The position numbers and the translations under genes are program-made. Shown here piece by piece: positions 23,157 through 31,907 of a stretch of DNA of 45,792 bases. The first letter of the stretch is position 1; each line of letters begins with the position of its first letter. The stretch covers positions 1-45,792 of the forward strand of contig NZ_JAPAAF010000036.1 of NCBI RefSeq assembly GCF_025907915.1, written 5' to 3'. Source of the stretch: Gaoshiqia sediminis (GTDB lineage Bacteria > Bacteroidota > Bacteroidia > Bacteroidales > Prolixibacteraceae). The notes beneath the pieces were generated by a model. The model saw only the letters and a program-made list of their open reading frames with translations. It was not told where the DNA came from and did no database searches.

Positions 23157-24416
23157 ATGTTAGATCTGGATTTATGGAAAGAAATTTTAAGCGCGCTGAA
23201 GCAAAACCGCATGCGCAGCTTCATGACCGCCTTCGGTGTGTTTTGGGGGATCTTCATGTTGATTATCATGTCGGGGGCAGGCCGTGCACTGGAAAACGGC
23301 GTAATGGAAGGCGTAAAAGCTTTTGCCACCAACTCGGCCTTTTTCTGGACCGAGCGGACCAGCATCCCTTACGAAGGTTTTCAACGCGGGCGACGCTGGA
23401 ATTACGATAACCAGGACATTGAGTACATCCGCCAGAATGTGCGCGAAGTCGAATACCTGTCGCCCCGTCTGTTTGGCTGGCAGCAAAACGGCGATAACAC
23501 GGTCCGTGGCGAACGCACGGGTGCTTTCAACATATATGGCGACTACCCCGACTATTTCAAGATTGACGGCTGGACACCGGTGAAAGGCCGCCTGATGAAC
23601 GAGATCGACGTGTTGCAAAAACGCAAAGTGTGCGTGATTGGCGAGCGGGTGGTTGAGGTGATGTTTGACAAAGAGGAAGACCCGATTGGCCAGTATCTGA
23701 AAATCAGTGGGGTGTACTTCCAGGTGGTCGGAGTGATTCACCCCGAAACACGCATCAACATTGGCGGTGGCAAGAAGGAAGAAACCATCATCATCCCGTT
23801 TACGACCATGCAAACGGCTTACAATTATGGCAATGTCATTCACTTCTTTTCCGTCACTGCGAAAAAGGGGTACAGTGTAAGCGGCCTGCAGGAAAAATTG
23901 CAGCGTATCCTGAAAGAACGCCACAAAATTTCGCCCGACGATGTGCAAGCCATCGGATCATTTAATATTGAAGCTGAATTTGTCAAATTCTCCGCCTTGT
24001 TTACCGGTATCCAGGTGCTGACCTGGATTGTGGGCATTGGCACTCTGCTGGCCGGGGTGATTGGCGTGAGCAACATCATGCTGGTCATCATCAAGGAACG
24101 GACGCAGGAAATCGGCATTCAGCGCGCGATTGGCGCCACACCGGCAAAAATTATCACCCACATTGTGGCCGAGAGTGTTTTCCTGACCGTGATGGCCGGT
24201 TACGTCGGCCTGTCGCTGGGAGTTGGCATTCTCGAAATACTGAATAAGATTCTGGAAGCAGCCGGCGATGAAGTTTTCTTCCGCAACCCGGAAGTGAACC
24301 TGACGATGGCGCTTGCAGCTCTGGGCGTACTTGTCATCTCTGGCATGTTTGCAGGCCTTATTCCCGCCAAACGAGCCATCAGCATCAAGCCGATTGATGC
24401 CCTGCGAGACGAGTGA
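23157..24416 (+). CDS. MacB/FtsX-type ABC permease, second subunit (419 aa)
   Basis: Paralogue of the preceding permease, with the same order: N-terminal helix (RSFMTAFGVFWGIFMLIIMSG), periplasmic MacB_PCD region (about 50-280), and C-terminal FtsX helices with the KERTQEIGIQRAIGATPAKI loop. The final PAKRAISIKPIDALRDE nearly matches its partner. The periplasmic parts differ clearly, so the pair would give an asymmetric transporter. A 159-bp gap, partly filled by a seven-base repeat, follows before the adaptor gene. Confidence 0.95.
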   Translation: MLDLDLWKEILSALKQNRMRSFMTAFGVFWGIFMLIIMSGAGRALENGVMEGVKAFATNSAFFWTERTSIPYEGFQRGRRWNYDNQDIEYIRQNVREVEYLSPRLFGWQQNGDNTVRGERTGAFNIYGDYPDYFKIDGWTPVKGRLMNEIDVLQKRKVCVIGERVVEVMFDKEEDPIGQYLKISGVYFQVVGVIHPETRINIGGGKKEETIIIPFTTMQTAYNYGNVIHFFSVTAKKGYSVSGLQEKLQRILKERHKISPDDVQAIGSFNIEAEFVKFSALFTGIQVLTWIVGIGTLLAGVIGVSNIMLVIIKERTQEIGIQRAIGATPAKIITHIVAESVFLTVMAGYVGLSLGVGILEILNKILEAAGDEVFFRNPEVNLTMALAALGVLVISGMFAGLIPAKRAISIKPIDALRDE

Positions 24417-24485
24417 GGTGATTGATGATTTATGAATGATTATTGATGATTGAAATGGAAGATGCCAGCGATTATACGTTAAAGC

Positions 24486-24530
24486 CACTTAGTCACTTAG
24501 GAACTTAGGGGCTCAGGCACTTAGGAACTT
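24486..24530. repeat. ACTTAGG-type seven-base repeat inside the efflux operon
   Basis: CACTTAG/TCACTTAGG/AACTTAGG/GGCTCAGG/CACTTAGG/AACTT is a degenerate 7-8 base repeat between the second permease and the adaptor. It is the same class of intergenic repeat as AAGTTCC, with another sequence. Confidence 0.75.
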
Positions 24531-24575
24531 TTAAAGAAACAAACAGAAAACAGAAACAATAAAAACCGAACACAA

Positions 24576-25703
24576 ATGAAAAAGATTTTTAGGATTTTGG
24601 GAATTGTCATCATCGTGGCCATATTTGGAGGTACGATTTACTTCCTGTACACCAAATCAAAAACGCAGCCCGATATTTTTGAAACAAAAACGCCTTTTGT
24701 TTCCAATGTGATCAAAAAGACGGTGGCTACCGGATCGGTGGTGCCTCGCCAGGAAATCGAAATTAAGCCGCAGGTTTCGGGTATTATCGACGAACTGTAT
24801 GTCGAGGCCGGCGACTTTGTGAAAAAGGACCAGGTGATCGCGCGTATCAAAATCATCCCCGACATGGTGAACCTGAATACGGCCGAATCGCGCCTGAACC
24901 GGGCAAAAATCAATTTCGAGGATGCAAAAATTGATTACGAGCGTCTGCAAAAGCTGTTCGACGGCGATGTGATCTCATACGAAGAGTTCAAAAAATCAAA
25001 GGTTGGCTACGACTCGGCCAAAGAAGAGCTGGCCGCTGCCGAAAACAACCTCGAATTAATCAAGAACGGGGTGACCAAGAAGGCTGAAACCGCCACCAAC
25101 ACGCTGGTACGCTCCACCATTAACGGCATGGTGCTCGATGTGCCCATCAAGGTCGGTAACTCGGTTATCCAGTCGAACACCTTTAACGACGGGACCACTA
25201 TCGCCACTATAGCCGATATGCAGGACATGATTTTTGAGGGTAAGGTGGACGAGACCGAAGTGGGCAAAATCAAGGTCGGCATGCCCATTGAGCTCGAAAT
25301 CGGCGCCATCGAAAAAGATAAGTTCGAAGCCATCCTGGAATACATTTCGCCCAAAGGTGTGGAAGAAAACGGGGCCATCCAGTTCGAAATCAAAGCTGAT
25401 GTTTCATTGAAAGACAATCAGTTCATCCGGGCAGGTTACAGTGCCAATGCCAACATTGTGCTTGAACGGAAGGACAGTGTGATGGTGATTCCCGAAGGGA
25501 TGCTGAAGTTCGAGAACGATTCGGCCTATGTGGAAGTGCTCACCAACGAGGTGGAAAGCATCTACGAAAAACGCAAGGTGAAAACCGGCCTCTCCGATGG
25601 CATCAACATTGAGATTGTGGAAGGCCTGGCGAAAGAGGATAAGGTGAAGGGCGAAAAGATTGATCCGAAGAAGTTGAAAGAAAATGAAAATAAGCAAGGC
25701 TAA
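24576..25703 (+). CDS. ABC efflux periplasmic adaptor, MacA-like (375 aa)
   Basis: Membrane-fusion protein of the MacA/HlyD group. Membrane anchor at about 5-27 (FRILGIVIIVAIFGGTIYFL), lipoyl half motif VSGIIDELYVEAGDFVKKDQVIARI, helical hairpin (about 95-165), second half with INGMVLDVPIKVGNSVIQ, and C-terminal barrel domain ending in a lysine-rich tail. The position between the FtsX-type permeases and the TolC-like gene shows it bridges this ABC pump to the outer-membrane channel. Confidence 0.95.
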   Translation: MKKIFRILGIVIIVAIFGGTIYFLYTKSKTQPDIFETKTPFVSNVIKKTVATGSVVPRQEIEIKPQVSGIIDELYVEAGDFVKKDQVIARIKIIPDMVNLNTAESRLNRAKINFEDAKIDYERLQKLFDGDVISYEEFKKSKVGYDSAKEELAAAENNLELIKNGVTKKAETATNTLVRSTINGMVLDVPIKVGNSVIQSNTFNDGTTIATIADMQDMIFEGKVDETEVGKIKVGMPIELEIGAIEKDKFEAILEYISPKGVEENGAIQFEIKADVSLKDNQFIRAGYSANANIVLERKDSVMVIPEGMLKFENDSAYVEVLTNEVESIYEKRKVKTGLSDGINIEIVEGLAKEDKVKGEKIDPKKLKENENKQG

Positions 25704-25762
25704 GCTAAGTTGAAGTTCAACTGAATGATTAATTTAGCTTGGTTTAATAAAAAAACAGATCT

Positions 25763-27097
25763 ATGAAGTACTATTTATTTACCATAATTGCCTCCGCTCT
25801 GATGGTTGCCGATGGTTTGCATGCCCAGGAAACCTGGGATTTGCGCCAATGCATCGATTATGCCCTGGAGAACAACATTCAGATACAACAGCAGACCGTT
25901 AATACCGATTATTACGGTAATGAGCTGCAGCAAGCCAAAAACAACCGGCTGCCGGGGATAAACAGCAGCCTGTCCAACAGTTTTAGCTTTGGGCGCACCC
26001 TGCAATACGACAACACGTATGCCGATTACAACTCGAACCAAACCGGGGCCAGCCTCAGCGCAAACGTGACTTTACTGAAAGGTCTGGTGCTGAAACATTC
26101 GGTGGATATGGCCCATTACGACCTCAAAGCCAGTTTGGAAGATTTGCAGAAGGCGAAAGACGATGTGATGCTGAACGTCACGGCTGCCTACTTGCAGATT
26201 TTGTTTTCGGAAGAACTGGTGCAGGTGGCACAGGACCAGCTGGCAGTGACCAAACTTCAAATTGACCGTACCCGCAAACTGGTGGAAGCCGGTAGCCTGG
26301 CCAAAGGCAGTTTGCTCGAGATTGAGGCCCAGTACGCGCAGGAAGAACTGAACCTGGTAAACGAGCAGAACAACTTGCAGCTGGCCTACCTGAACCTCTA
26401 CCAGTTGCTCGAACTTCCGTCAACCGGCCAGTTTAAAATCAGTCAGCCAATTTTGCCGGTGGTTTCGGCCAATCGCACCGTGCTCAACTCCATGGACGTG
26501 TTCCGCACAGCTGTTCAACTTCGCCCGGAAGTGAAAGGCGCCGAATACCGGTTGGAAAGTTCTAAAGCGCAGGTTTCCATTGCCAAAGGAAATTTATACC
26601 CGACGCTTTCGTTTGGGGCCGACTACTACACCTCGTACAACAATAAGTACAAGGATGCTGTAGGAGCGGATATCTCTTTTTCCGATCAACTGAAGAACAA
26701 CGAACGATATGGGCTTGGGGTGAACTTGTCTATTCCGGTCTTCAATAAATTCCAATCACGCACGCAGATTAAAAATGCCGAGTTGCAGGTGATGAACCAG
26801 GAGTTAACGGTTCAGAACACCAAAAACCTGTTGCGTAAGGATATTGAGCAGGCGTATGCCAACGCGCTGGCCGCGCTGAAAAAGTATATGGCCAGCAACA
26901 AAGCCGTGGATTCCATGCAGGAGGCTTTCCGCTATACCGAAGAGAAGTTCAGCGTGGGCATGCTGAATTCGGTAGAATATAACCAGGCCAAAAACAATCT
27001 TACCAAAGCTAAGAGCGACCTGGCACAAGCCAAGTACGACTATATTTTCCGAACAAAAATCCTCGATTTCTACAACGGCACCCCGATTGAATTATAA
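25763..27097 (+). CDS. TolC-family outer-membrane efflux protein (444 aa)
   Basis: Outer-membrane channel of the tripartite pump. Signal peptide about 1-21 (ending LHAQ). The duplicated OEP helical/beta repeat layout is clear: WDLRQCIDYALENNIQIQQ at the start, long amphipathic helices (about 110-200 and 330-420), and beta-barrel strands such as NSSLSNSFSFGRTLQYDN and TLSFGADYYTSYNNKYKD. It ends DFYNGTPIEL without a long tail. Last gene of the operon, followed by a terminator. Confidence 0.95.
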   Translation: MKYYLFTIIASALMVADGLHAQETWDLRQCIDYALENNIQIQQQTVNTDYYGNELQQAKNNRLPGINSSLSNSFSFGRTLQYDNTYADYNSNQTGASLSANVTLLKGLVLKHSVDMAHYDLKASLEDLQKAKDDVMLNVTAAYLQILFSEELVQVAQDQLAVTKLQIDRTRKLVEAGSLAKGSLLEIEAQYAQEELNLVNEQNNLQLAYLNLYQLLELPSTGQFKISQPILPVVSANRTVLNSMDVFRTAVQLRPEVKGAEYRLESSKAQVSIAKGNLYPTLSFGADYYTSYNNKYKDAVGADISFSDQLKNNERYGLGVNLSIPVFNKFQSRTQIKNAELQVMNQELTVQNTKNLLRKDIEQAYANALAALKKYMASNKAVDSMQEAFRYTEEKFSVGMLNSVEYNQAKNNLTKAKSDLAQAKYDYIFRTKILDFYNGTPIEL

Positions 27098-27106
27098 TCA
27101 ACCGAG

Positions 27107-27150
27107 AAATTCACCAGGCGACTTAAATTCACCTGGTGAATTTGCTTTTG
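27107..27150 (+). terminator. Terminator of the efflux operon
   Basis: AAATTCACCAGG (27107-27118) pairs perfectly with CCTGGTGAATTT (27132-27143), followed by GCTTTTG. The 12-bp stem begins 9 bp after the tolC-like stop. Confidence 0.8.
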
Positions 27151-27349
27151 TGTCGGAACAACTTCCGCTTTTCCTTCCTTCCTCATCTGCCATTCCTTCA
27201 AAGCAGTTTCTTTTATTGGGGCCTTTGCCAGGCTCAAAAACAATCCGTTGGCCTTTATCGTAAAATAGCCCGGACGTTCCGGCAGTTTGTTGTTTTTCAA
27301 ATAAAAGCGTTAGGCGATACGGGCTGCCCACCCACATGATGCGTATTGG

Positions 27350-27416
27350 TTTTTCCTTGCGAAACCAAGGTGTCAGAACCGGCAAGGCGAAAAGGCCGAA
27401 AATCGGAAGAGTAGGC
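27350..27416 (+). promoter_or_regulatory. Leader block of the first small barrel gene
   Basis: A 67-nt segment from TTTTTCCTTG to GTAGGC ends 20 nt before the ATG at 27437. It is clearly homologous to 28218-28285 before the second barrel gene, sharing GCAAGGCGAA, GCCGAAAATCG and GAGTAGGC. GGTTT...AAACC around TTCCTTGCG may form a hairpin. The remaining gap (27151-27349) shows no gene I can support. Confidence 0.5.
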
Positions 27417-27436
27417 TAATCAGCAAGTGAAATCAA

Positions 27437-28051
27437 ATGAAACGAATTCTGTTCCTATTGGCAATTGTCCTGTTCGGCATTTCTGCCACCGGACAACGTA
27501 TCGGAGTTAAGGCAGGGGTTAGTTTTTCAAATGCCAACTTCGAAATTATGGACCTCAATCTTTCACCCGAAGGTCGAACCGGGATTCATTTTGGCTTTAC
27601 AGGTGAGTTCCCGTTGACCGGTACCCTGTTTTTGAACCCCGGCGTACTGTTCTCGCAAAAAGGTTATAAGTACCGGTTTGATGATGAATTCGGACTTGGA
27701 AGCTTTAGCGGTAAGGATAATATGAATTACCTCGAAATTCCGGTCAACTTGATGTTTAAGGCTGACCTGAAAGGCCCGAAACTGTTGCTGCAGGCCGGTC
27801 CGGTCTTTGGAGTTGGACTAAATGGAAAATCTTTTTTTAACGGCGACCAGGAAGACATCGAATTTGGAGGCGACGACGATCAACTGGACCGGATGGATTT
27901 TAGCTTGAGCATCGGCGGCGGACTGGAATACGGGCACCTTCAACTGACCGTTAACAATGCTTTTGGCCTGTCAGATATTACCCATTCCAATGACGTGCAC
28001 ATCAAACACAAGGTATTTGCCATGTCGCTGGCCTATCTGTTTGGTGAATAA
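27437..28051 (+). CDS. Small outer-membrane beta-barrel protein, copy 1 (204 aa)
   Basis: Porin-family/OmpW-like beta-barrel (PF13568 type). Signal peptide about 1-19 (ending SATGQ). Strand pattern of alternating residues: RIGVKAGVSFSNANF, TGIHFGFTGEFPLTG, LFLNPGVLFSQKGYKY, MNYLEIPVNLMFKADL, KLLLQAGPVFGVGLNG, MDFSLSIGGGLEYGHLQLT and a C-terminal VFAMSLAYLFGE. An acidic loop EDIEFGGDDDQ is shared with the neighbouring paralogue. Function unknown; proteins like this serve as small pores or adhesin-like surface proteins. Confidence 0.9.
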   Translation: MKRILFLLAIVLFGISATGQRIGVKAGVSFSNANFEIMDLNLSPEGRTGIHFGFTGEFPLTGTLFLNPGVLFSQKGYKYRFDDEFGLGSFSGKDNMNYLEIPVNLMFKADLKGPKLLLQAGPVFGVGLNGKSFFNGDQEDIEFGGDDDQLDRMDFSLSIGGGLEYGHLQLTVNNAFGLSDITHSNDVHIKHKVFAMSLAYLFGE

Positions 28052-28217
28052 TTTGTGCTATTCCCGTTTTGATGAATTGACAATTTCTGTTACAAAACAA
28101 TAAAAATCAGGCATTGAAGTGGAGTGTAAGTCTTTCATATTTCATAAATTAGTGTAGCATAATCAATTCAGGACAACGGGCATGACGGGGCCTGCCTCCC
28201 CAACTACTACCGGGTGG

Positions 28218-28285
28218 TTTTTCCTTGTGCAACCAGTCGGGTATTCTACAGCAAGGCGAAGACGCCGAAAATCGTACGAGTAGGC
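28218..28285 (+). promoter_or_regulatory. Leader block of the second small barrel gene
   Basis: A 68-nt segment, homologous to 27350-27416, ends 19 nt before the ATG at 28305. GGCG-AAGA-CGCC can form a short stem here where the first copy has a changed version. GGTT...AACC around TTCCTTGTGC is kept. The rest of 28052-28217 shows no gene. Confidence 0.5.
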
Positions 28286-28304
28286 AACATCAAACCCAAT
28301 AAAC

Positions 28305-28901
28305 ATGAAAAAACTAATTGTAATTGCATTGATCCTGTGCGCTTATTTACTTACCGATGCTCAAACGATCGGTATCCGGGGCGGTTTCAATTTAGCAAAC
28401 ATTGAGATCGAGTCTGAAGGCATCAGTATTTCACCCGACGACCGCTTTGGCATCCATCTCGGTGTTGTGGGCGAATTCCCGGTAGGCGAATCCCTGTTCA
28501 TCAACCCCGGACTGTTATTTATGCAAAAGGGCTTTAAAATGGAAGGAGATGGTGAAGATGTCAAAGGACGTATGAACTATCTCGACATTCCGGTAAATGC
28601 ACTTTACAAGGTTGATCTCACCGGAGCCTACTTGCTGCTCCATGCCGGTCCGAATTTTGGGTTCGGCCTGAGTGGAAAAGAAGAATATGACGGTGAAGAG
28701 GAAGACATTGAATTTGGGAGCGATGAGGAGCAGTTAAAACGCCTGGACTTGGGCCTGAATTTGGGGGTAGGGGCTGAAATTCAGCAATTCCAGGTGACCC
28801 TGAACTACACGCTGGGATTAAATAATCTGTCGAATTATGACGAAATGGATTGGAAAAACAAAGTCCTGACTTTATCCCTGACGTATTTGCTGGGAAAATA
28901 A
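28305..28901 (+). CDS. Small outer-membrane beta-barrel protein, copy 2 (198 aa)
   Basis: Paralogue of the preceding gene. Signal peptide about 1-19 (ending TDAQ). Matching strands TIGIRGGFNLANIEI, DRFGIHLGVVGEFPVGE, LFINPGLLFMQKGFKM, MNYLDIPVNALYKVDL, YLLLHAGPNFGFGLSG, and the acidic loop EEDIEFGSDEEQLKRLD, ending LTLSLTYLLGK. The homologous leader indicates that the duplication copied the gene with its 5' region. Function unknown, probably an outer-membrane pore or structural protein. Confidence 0.9.
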   Translation: MKKLIVIALILCAYLLTDAQTIGIRGGFNLANIEIESEGISISPDDRFGIHLGVVGEFPVGESLFINPGLLFMQKGFKMEGDGEDVKGRMNYLDIPVNALYKVDLTGAYLLLHAGPNFGFGLSGKEEYDGEEEDIEFGSDEEQLKRLDLGLNLGVGAEIQQFQVTLNYTLGLNNLSNYDEMDWKNKVLTLSLTYLLGK

Positions 28902-28924
28902 ACCAAAGATACCATTGAAAGCGA

Positions 28925-28950
28925 AACGGCCCGGATCAGTTCGGGCCGTT
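28925..28950. terminator. GC-rich hairpin after the second barrel gene
   Basis: AACGGCCCG (28925-28933) pairs with CGGGCCGTT (28942-28950). No T-run follows, so termination is possible but not certain. Confidence 0.45.
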
Positions 28951-29111
28951 CCTGTAATAACGAAAGGGCTGAAAGAGGCCTGTTCAAACTTTTTTCAGTT
29001 ATGCTGAATGCGTGGAAAGTGGACGTGTTTTATGAATCTATCTGCCGCCGAACAACGTAAATAAAAGCATTTCTAAACGGTTGGTTTTCTGCATCAAAAT
29101 CAGGTTGAACT

Positions 29112-30698
29112 ATGAAGAATCGTTGTTCAGTTACCGTGGTAATTCTGATCGCAGTGAACATCTTTCAATGGGCTTGTTCATCCACTACGGTCCTTCGCCA
29201 GTTGGCCAAAGCCGATGAAATTCAGATTGACAGTAAAAAGAATGAATACCTGAAAGTACACATGAAGGACGGTGGTTTATTTGTCCTGTCTGTCGATCAA
29301 CTCCTATTCGATCAGGATTCTGTTACCGGGGATGGAAATTACTTCAATGCCAGGCGTCAACTAACTTCCCCGGAAAGCGGTAGAGCCGGAACGATTAACT
29401 TTGCCGGTGGTTTCTACCGGATCGCCTTTACCGATATTGCCCTGATTGAAGCCAACACGGTTATGGGGCTGGAAGGGAAATGGATTGCGCTCGGCCTGGT
29501 CGGGGCACAAAATGTTATTCTTACCGTTTATTGTATCGCCAACCCGAAGGCTTGTTTTGGCTCTTGTCCCACTTTTTATGCCTGGGATGGAGAGGGCTTC
29601 CGGCTCATGGCGGAAGGGTTTTCCTCAAGCATTCTCCGGGCCTTCGAGAAACAGGATATTGATATGCTGCATGGGGCGAAAACCTATGGCGATGATTTTC
29701 AGCTTCGGATAACGAACGAAGCGCTGGAGACACATGTTATCCGGTATGCAAACCTGTTGGTTTTCCCGAAGGCGGATGGTGAGCGGATTTTTGCTACCGA
29801 AAAGGGTAATTTTTTTCAGTCCAAAACCATTGTCCCACCTTCATCGTGCAGCGGACCGGAAGGGGATTGTCTGACCTTGGTTTCAAACATGGATGCTCGC
29901 GAACGATTTAGTGAAGCCAATTCCAAAAATCTGGCGGCTAAAGAATACCTCGAAATGGAGTTTGAAAACGTGCCGGATGTTCCCTGGGGGCTAGTCCTGG
30001 GAACTCGTCAAACCTTGCTCACCACGTATCTTTTTTATCAGGGTCTGGCCATTACAGGTCAGTCTAACGGTTATTTGGCCGCCCGGATTGAAAGCGGGGA
30101 CCAGTCCTTGCGCAAAAGGGTGGAGAAGATCTGGGATATTCTGGGTGGCATTGAAATTGAGCTGCAAGACAACTCCGGGAAATGGCAGAAAGTTGGTAAA
30201 ATCAATGAGATGGGGCCGATTGCTCCCGATGTCCATGTCGTGACTATTCCAAGGGTGGAATCGGAGAAATTACGAATTCGGTTAAAAATGACCCAGGGAC
30301 TTTGGCGCATCGATTACGCCGCCCTGGCTGCCTTGACCGCTCCGGTATATCCGGTTGAAATTCGTCCATACCTGGTAAAATCAGAGGGCCGGGTGAATGA
30401 AGATGCGCTGACCGCTTTATGCGATAGCATTGAGCCTTTAATCACGCTTCCCGGTGATGCCTATGAGCTACACTACGAACTTCCGGATAATGCCCACCAG
30501 TATGAGGTTTTTCTGAAAACCAAAGGATATTATCTGGAGTGGTTACGGGATGAATGGCAGGAAGAAGCTGACCTTAAAAAAGCTTTCCTGATGTACCGCC
30601 TGCCTCGGCTCTATCTGAAGTTGGTTGCAGCTAAGTTCAAGGAAGCAGAGCCGACAATGGAGGAAACTTTTTGGAACAGCAGATATGTCAAAAATTAG
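29112..30698 (+). CDS. Large lipoprotein of unknown function (528 aa)
   Basis: Leader with lipobox near FQWAC, lipidated at C22. An early beta-rich region (about 36-115) has EIQIDSKKNEYLKVHMKDGG. A hydrophobic stretch (about 125-143) precedes CFGSCPTFYAWDGEGFRLMAEG (148-169), a cysteine-flanked motif I have seen in uncharacterised envelope proteins. Later parts include a CSGPEGDC loop and an immunoglobulin-like stretch (about 335-420), ending in a charged helical C-terminus. The enzymatic role, if any, is unknown. Its stop overlaps the next gene's start by 14 bp, so the two are co-translated. Confidence 0.8.
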   Translation: MKNRCSVTVVILIAVNIFQWACSSTTVLRQLAKADEIQIDSKKNEYLKVHMKDGGLFVLSVDQLLFDQDSVTGDGNYFNARRQLTSPESGRAGTINFAGGFYRIAFTDIALIEANTVMGLEGKWIALGLVGAQNVILTVYCIANPKACFGSCPTFYAWDGEGFRLMAEGFSSSILRAFEKQDIDMLHGAKTYGDDFQLRITNEALETHVIRYANLLVFPKADGERIFATEKGNFFQSKTIVPPSSCSGPEGDCLTLVSNMDARERFSEANSKNLAAKEYLEMEFENVPDVPWGLVLGTRQTLLTTYLFYQGLAITGQSNGYLAARIESGDQSLRKRVEKIWDILGGIEIELQDNSGKWQKVGKINEMGPIAPDVHVVTIPRVESEKLRIRLKMTQGLWRIDYAALAALTAPVYPVEIRPYLVKSEGRVNEDALTALCDSIEPLITLPGDAYELHYELPDNAHQYEVFLKTKGYYLEWLRDEWQEEADLKKAFLMYRLPRLYLKLVAAKFKEAEPTMEETFWNSRYVKN

Positions 30699-31254
30699 CA
30701 AATATGGTTTGTGGTTAATGTTGATTGCGTTTTGGGCAAGTTGCAAAACACCATCCAACATACCATCAGCTTATTTGGTGTCCCCAAAGAAAGTGCCTGA
30801 AATGACTCAGGGGTGCTGGATTATCGTTAATCAGGCTGAATCCGGAAAATCAGATGAACTCCCACCCGGAATTCAAGGGGAACTTATAGCAGCCGACAAG
30901 GATACGTTCTATATTTTAACCCGGATCGGATTTATTAGTCACCCGACGGAGAAAATCAACCAGGCTAAGCTTTATATTTTCAGAAACCAGGCAAACACCT
31001 TTGGACTGATTACCTTCTTTGGTCTTGTTCCCAATGTTATCGGAGTGGTATCTCGTGGAATGCCCGAATTTTTCGTCATCGGAATTCCCTATGCTGCCGT
31101 GGGCGTTTTGATGACTGTTTTGGAAGGTAATTCTACGGCAAACGAGTTGAACTACCCGCAAACTTCCGATCTGACCAAGTTTGGCCGCTATGCCCGGTTC
31201 CCGCAGGGAATACCGAAAGAAGTGGATCCGAAACAATTACATTTGATTGAGTAA
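30685..31254 (+). CDS. Lipoprotein of unknown function, coupled to the 528-aa protein (189 aa)
   Basis: Leader with lipobox FWASC, lipidated at C20. The middle (about 40-105) has short beta strands (GCWIIVNQAES, GELIAADKDTFYILT, KLYIFRNQ). It is followed by a hydrophobic region (about 110-155, FGLITFFGLVPNVIGVVSRG and IPYAAVGVLMTVLEG) that could cross or enter a membrane. It ends with proline-rich RFPQGIPKEVDP. The ATG at 30685 lies inside the end of the preceding gene in another frame. Not recognised; the partner is probably the upstream lipoprotein. Confidence 0.75.
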   Translation: MSKISKYGLWLMLIAFWASCKTPSNIPSAYLVSPKKVPEMTQGCWIIVNQAESGKSDELPPGIQGELIAADKDTFYILTRIGFISHPTEKINQAKLYIFRNQANTFGLITFFGLVPNVIGVVSRGMPEFFVIGIPYAAVGVLMTVLEGNSTANELNYPQTSDLTKFGRYARFPQGIPKEVDPKQLHLIE

Positions 31255-31404
31255 AGGCATGCGTTATAAAATTCCGGCCTTTCGCTAAATCATGTTCAAT
31301 GTTCCTGCGTCCAGAGTTGGCCTATCCAATTCTGGGATTTTATTCATGACCTACAGTGTGTTAAGTGGTGTTCTGAGAAAGTACGGAAACAGCAGCTAAG
31401 GAGA

Positions 31405-31450
31405 CAAAAAAAAACGAGGCTGTCTTGAATTTGCTCAGGACAGCCTCTTC
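31405..31450 (-). terminator. Terminator of the DUF4332/DUF937 pair
   Basis: GAGGCTGTC (31416-31424) pairs with GACAGCCTC (31439-31447); read on the minus strand it is followed by G and nine T. It ends the minus-strand unit. Confidence 0.85.
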
Positions 31451-31471
31451 TATACTGCTTATTTTTCAAAA

Positions 31472-31879
31472 TTAGTAAGTCACAATTGGGTCAAGCCCTT
31501 TGGCCTGATCGATAAAATCGCTTACCTGTTTTAGGGCTGGCACAGCATGGGTGATTTTTTTCTCATTTTGGACTTCAACCAATTTGGCATGAAGGTTTTC
31601 GGCGTTCCGGTTGCGTAGTTCCTTGACGGTGTCCACGCCCGAAGCCTTCAACAGTTCGGCAAACTGCGAGGCCACGCCTTTTATCCGGAACAGATCGGCC
31701 ATGTTTACCCAGTCCAGAATCTTGGATTCATCAATTCCGGAATCAGCCGCAATTTTTTTTCTGCCTGTCTTGGATGCTCCAGCTTCCAGCAAGCCTTCAA
31801 CAGTTGTAATACCTGCCTGGCCTAATTTTTCAGCGAACACGGGGCCAATGCCTTCAATTTCAGTAATTTTCTTTGCCAT
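31472..31879 (-). CDS. DUF4332 helix-hairpin-helix protein (135 aa)
   Basis: Short soluble protein with two helix-hairpin-helix-like repeats: ITEIEGIGPVFAEKLGQAGITTVEGLLEAG (about 5-34) and LFRIKGVASQFAELLKASGVDTVKELRNR (about 62-90). This matches DUF4332 proteins, believed to bind nucleic acid or other proteins through HhH folds. No catalytic motif. It lies 28 bp downstream of the DUF937-like gene and shares its terminator. Confidence 0.85.
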   Translation of the reverse strand: MAKKITEIEGIGPVFAEKLGQAGITTVEGLLEAGASKTGRKKIAADSGIDESKILDWVNMADLFRIKGVASQFAELLKASGVDTVKELRNRNAENLHAKLVEVQNEKKITHAVPALKQVSDFIDQAKGLDPIVTY

Positions 31880-31907
31880 AACTTTATGAATTTAGTGACT
31901 AGATAAT

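Noticed and set aside
27070-27385. Two overlapping minus-strand frames of 76 and 95 codons after the tolC-like gene
   Set aside because: They overlap each other in different frames, cover the terminator hairpin and the duplicated leader, and neither looks like a known protein.
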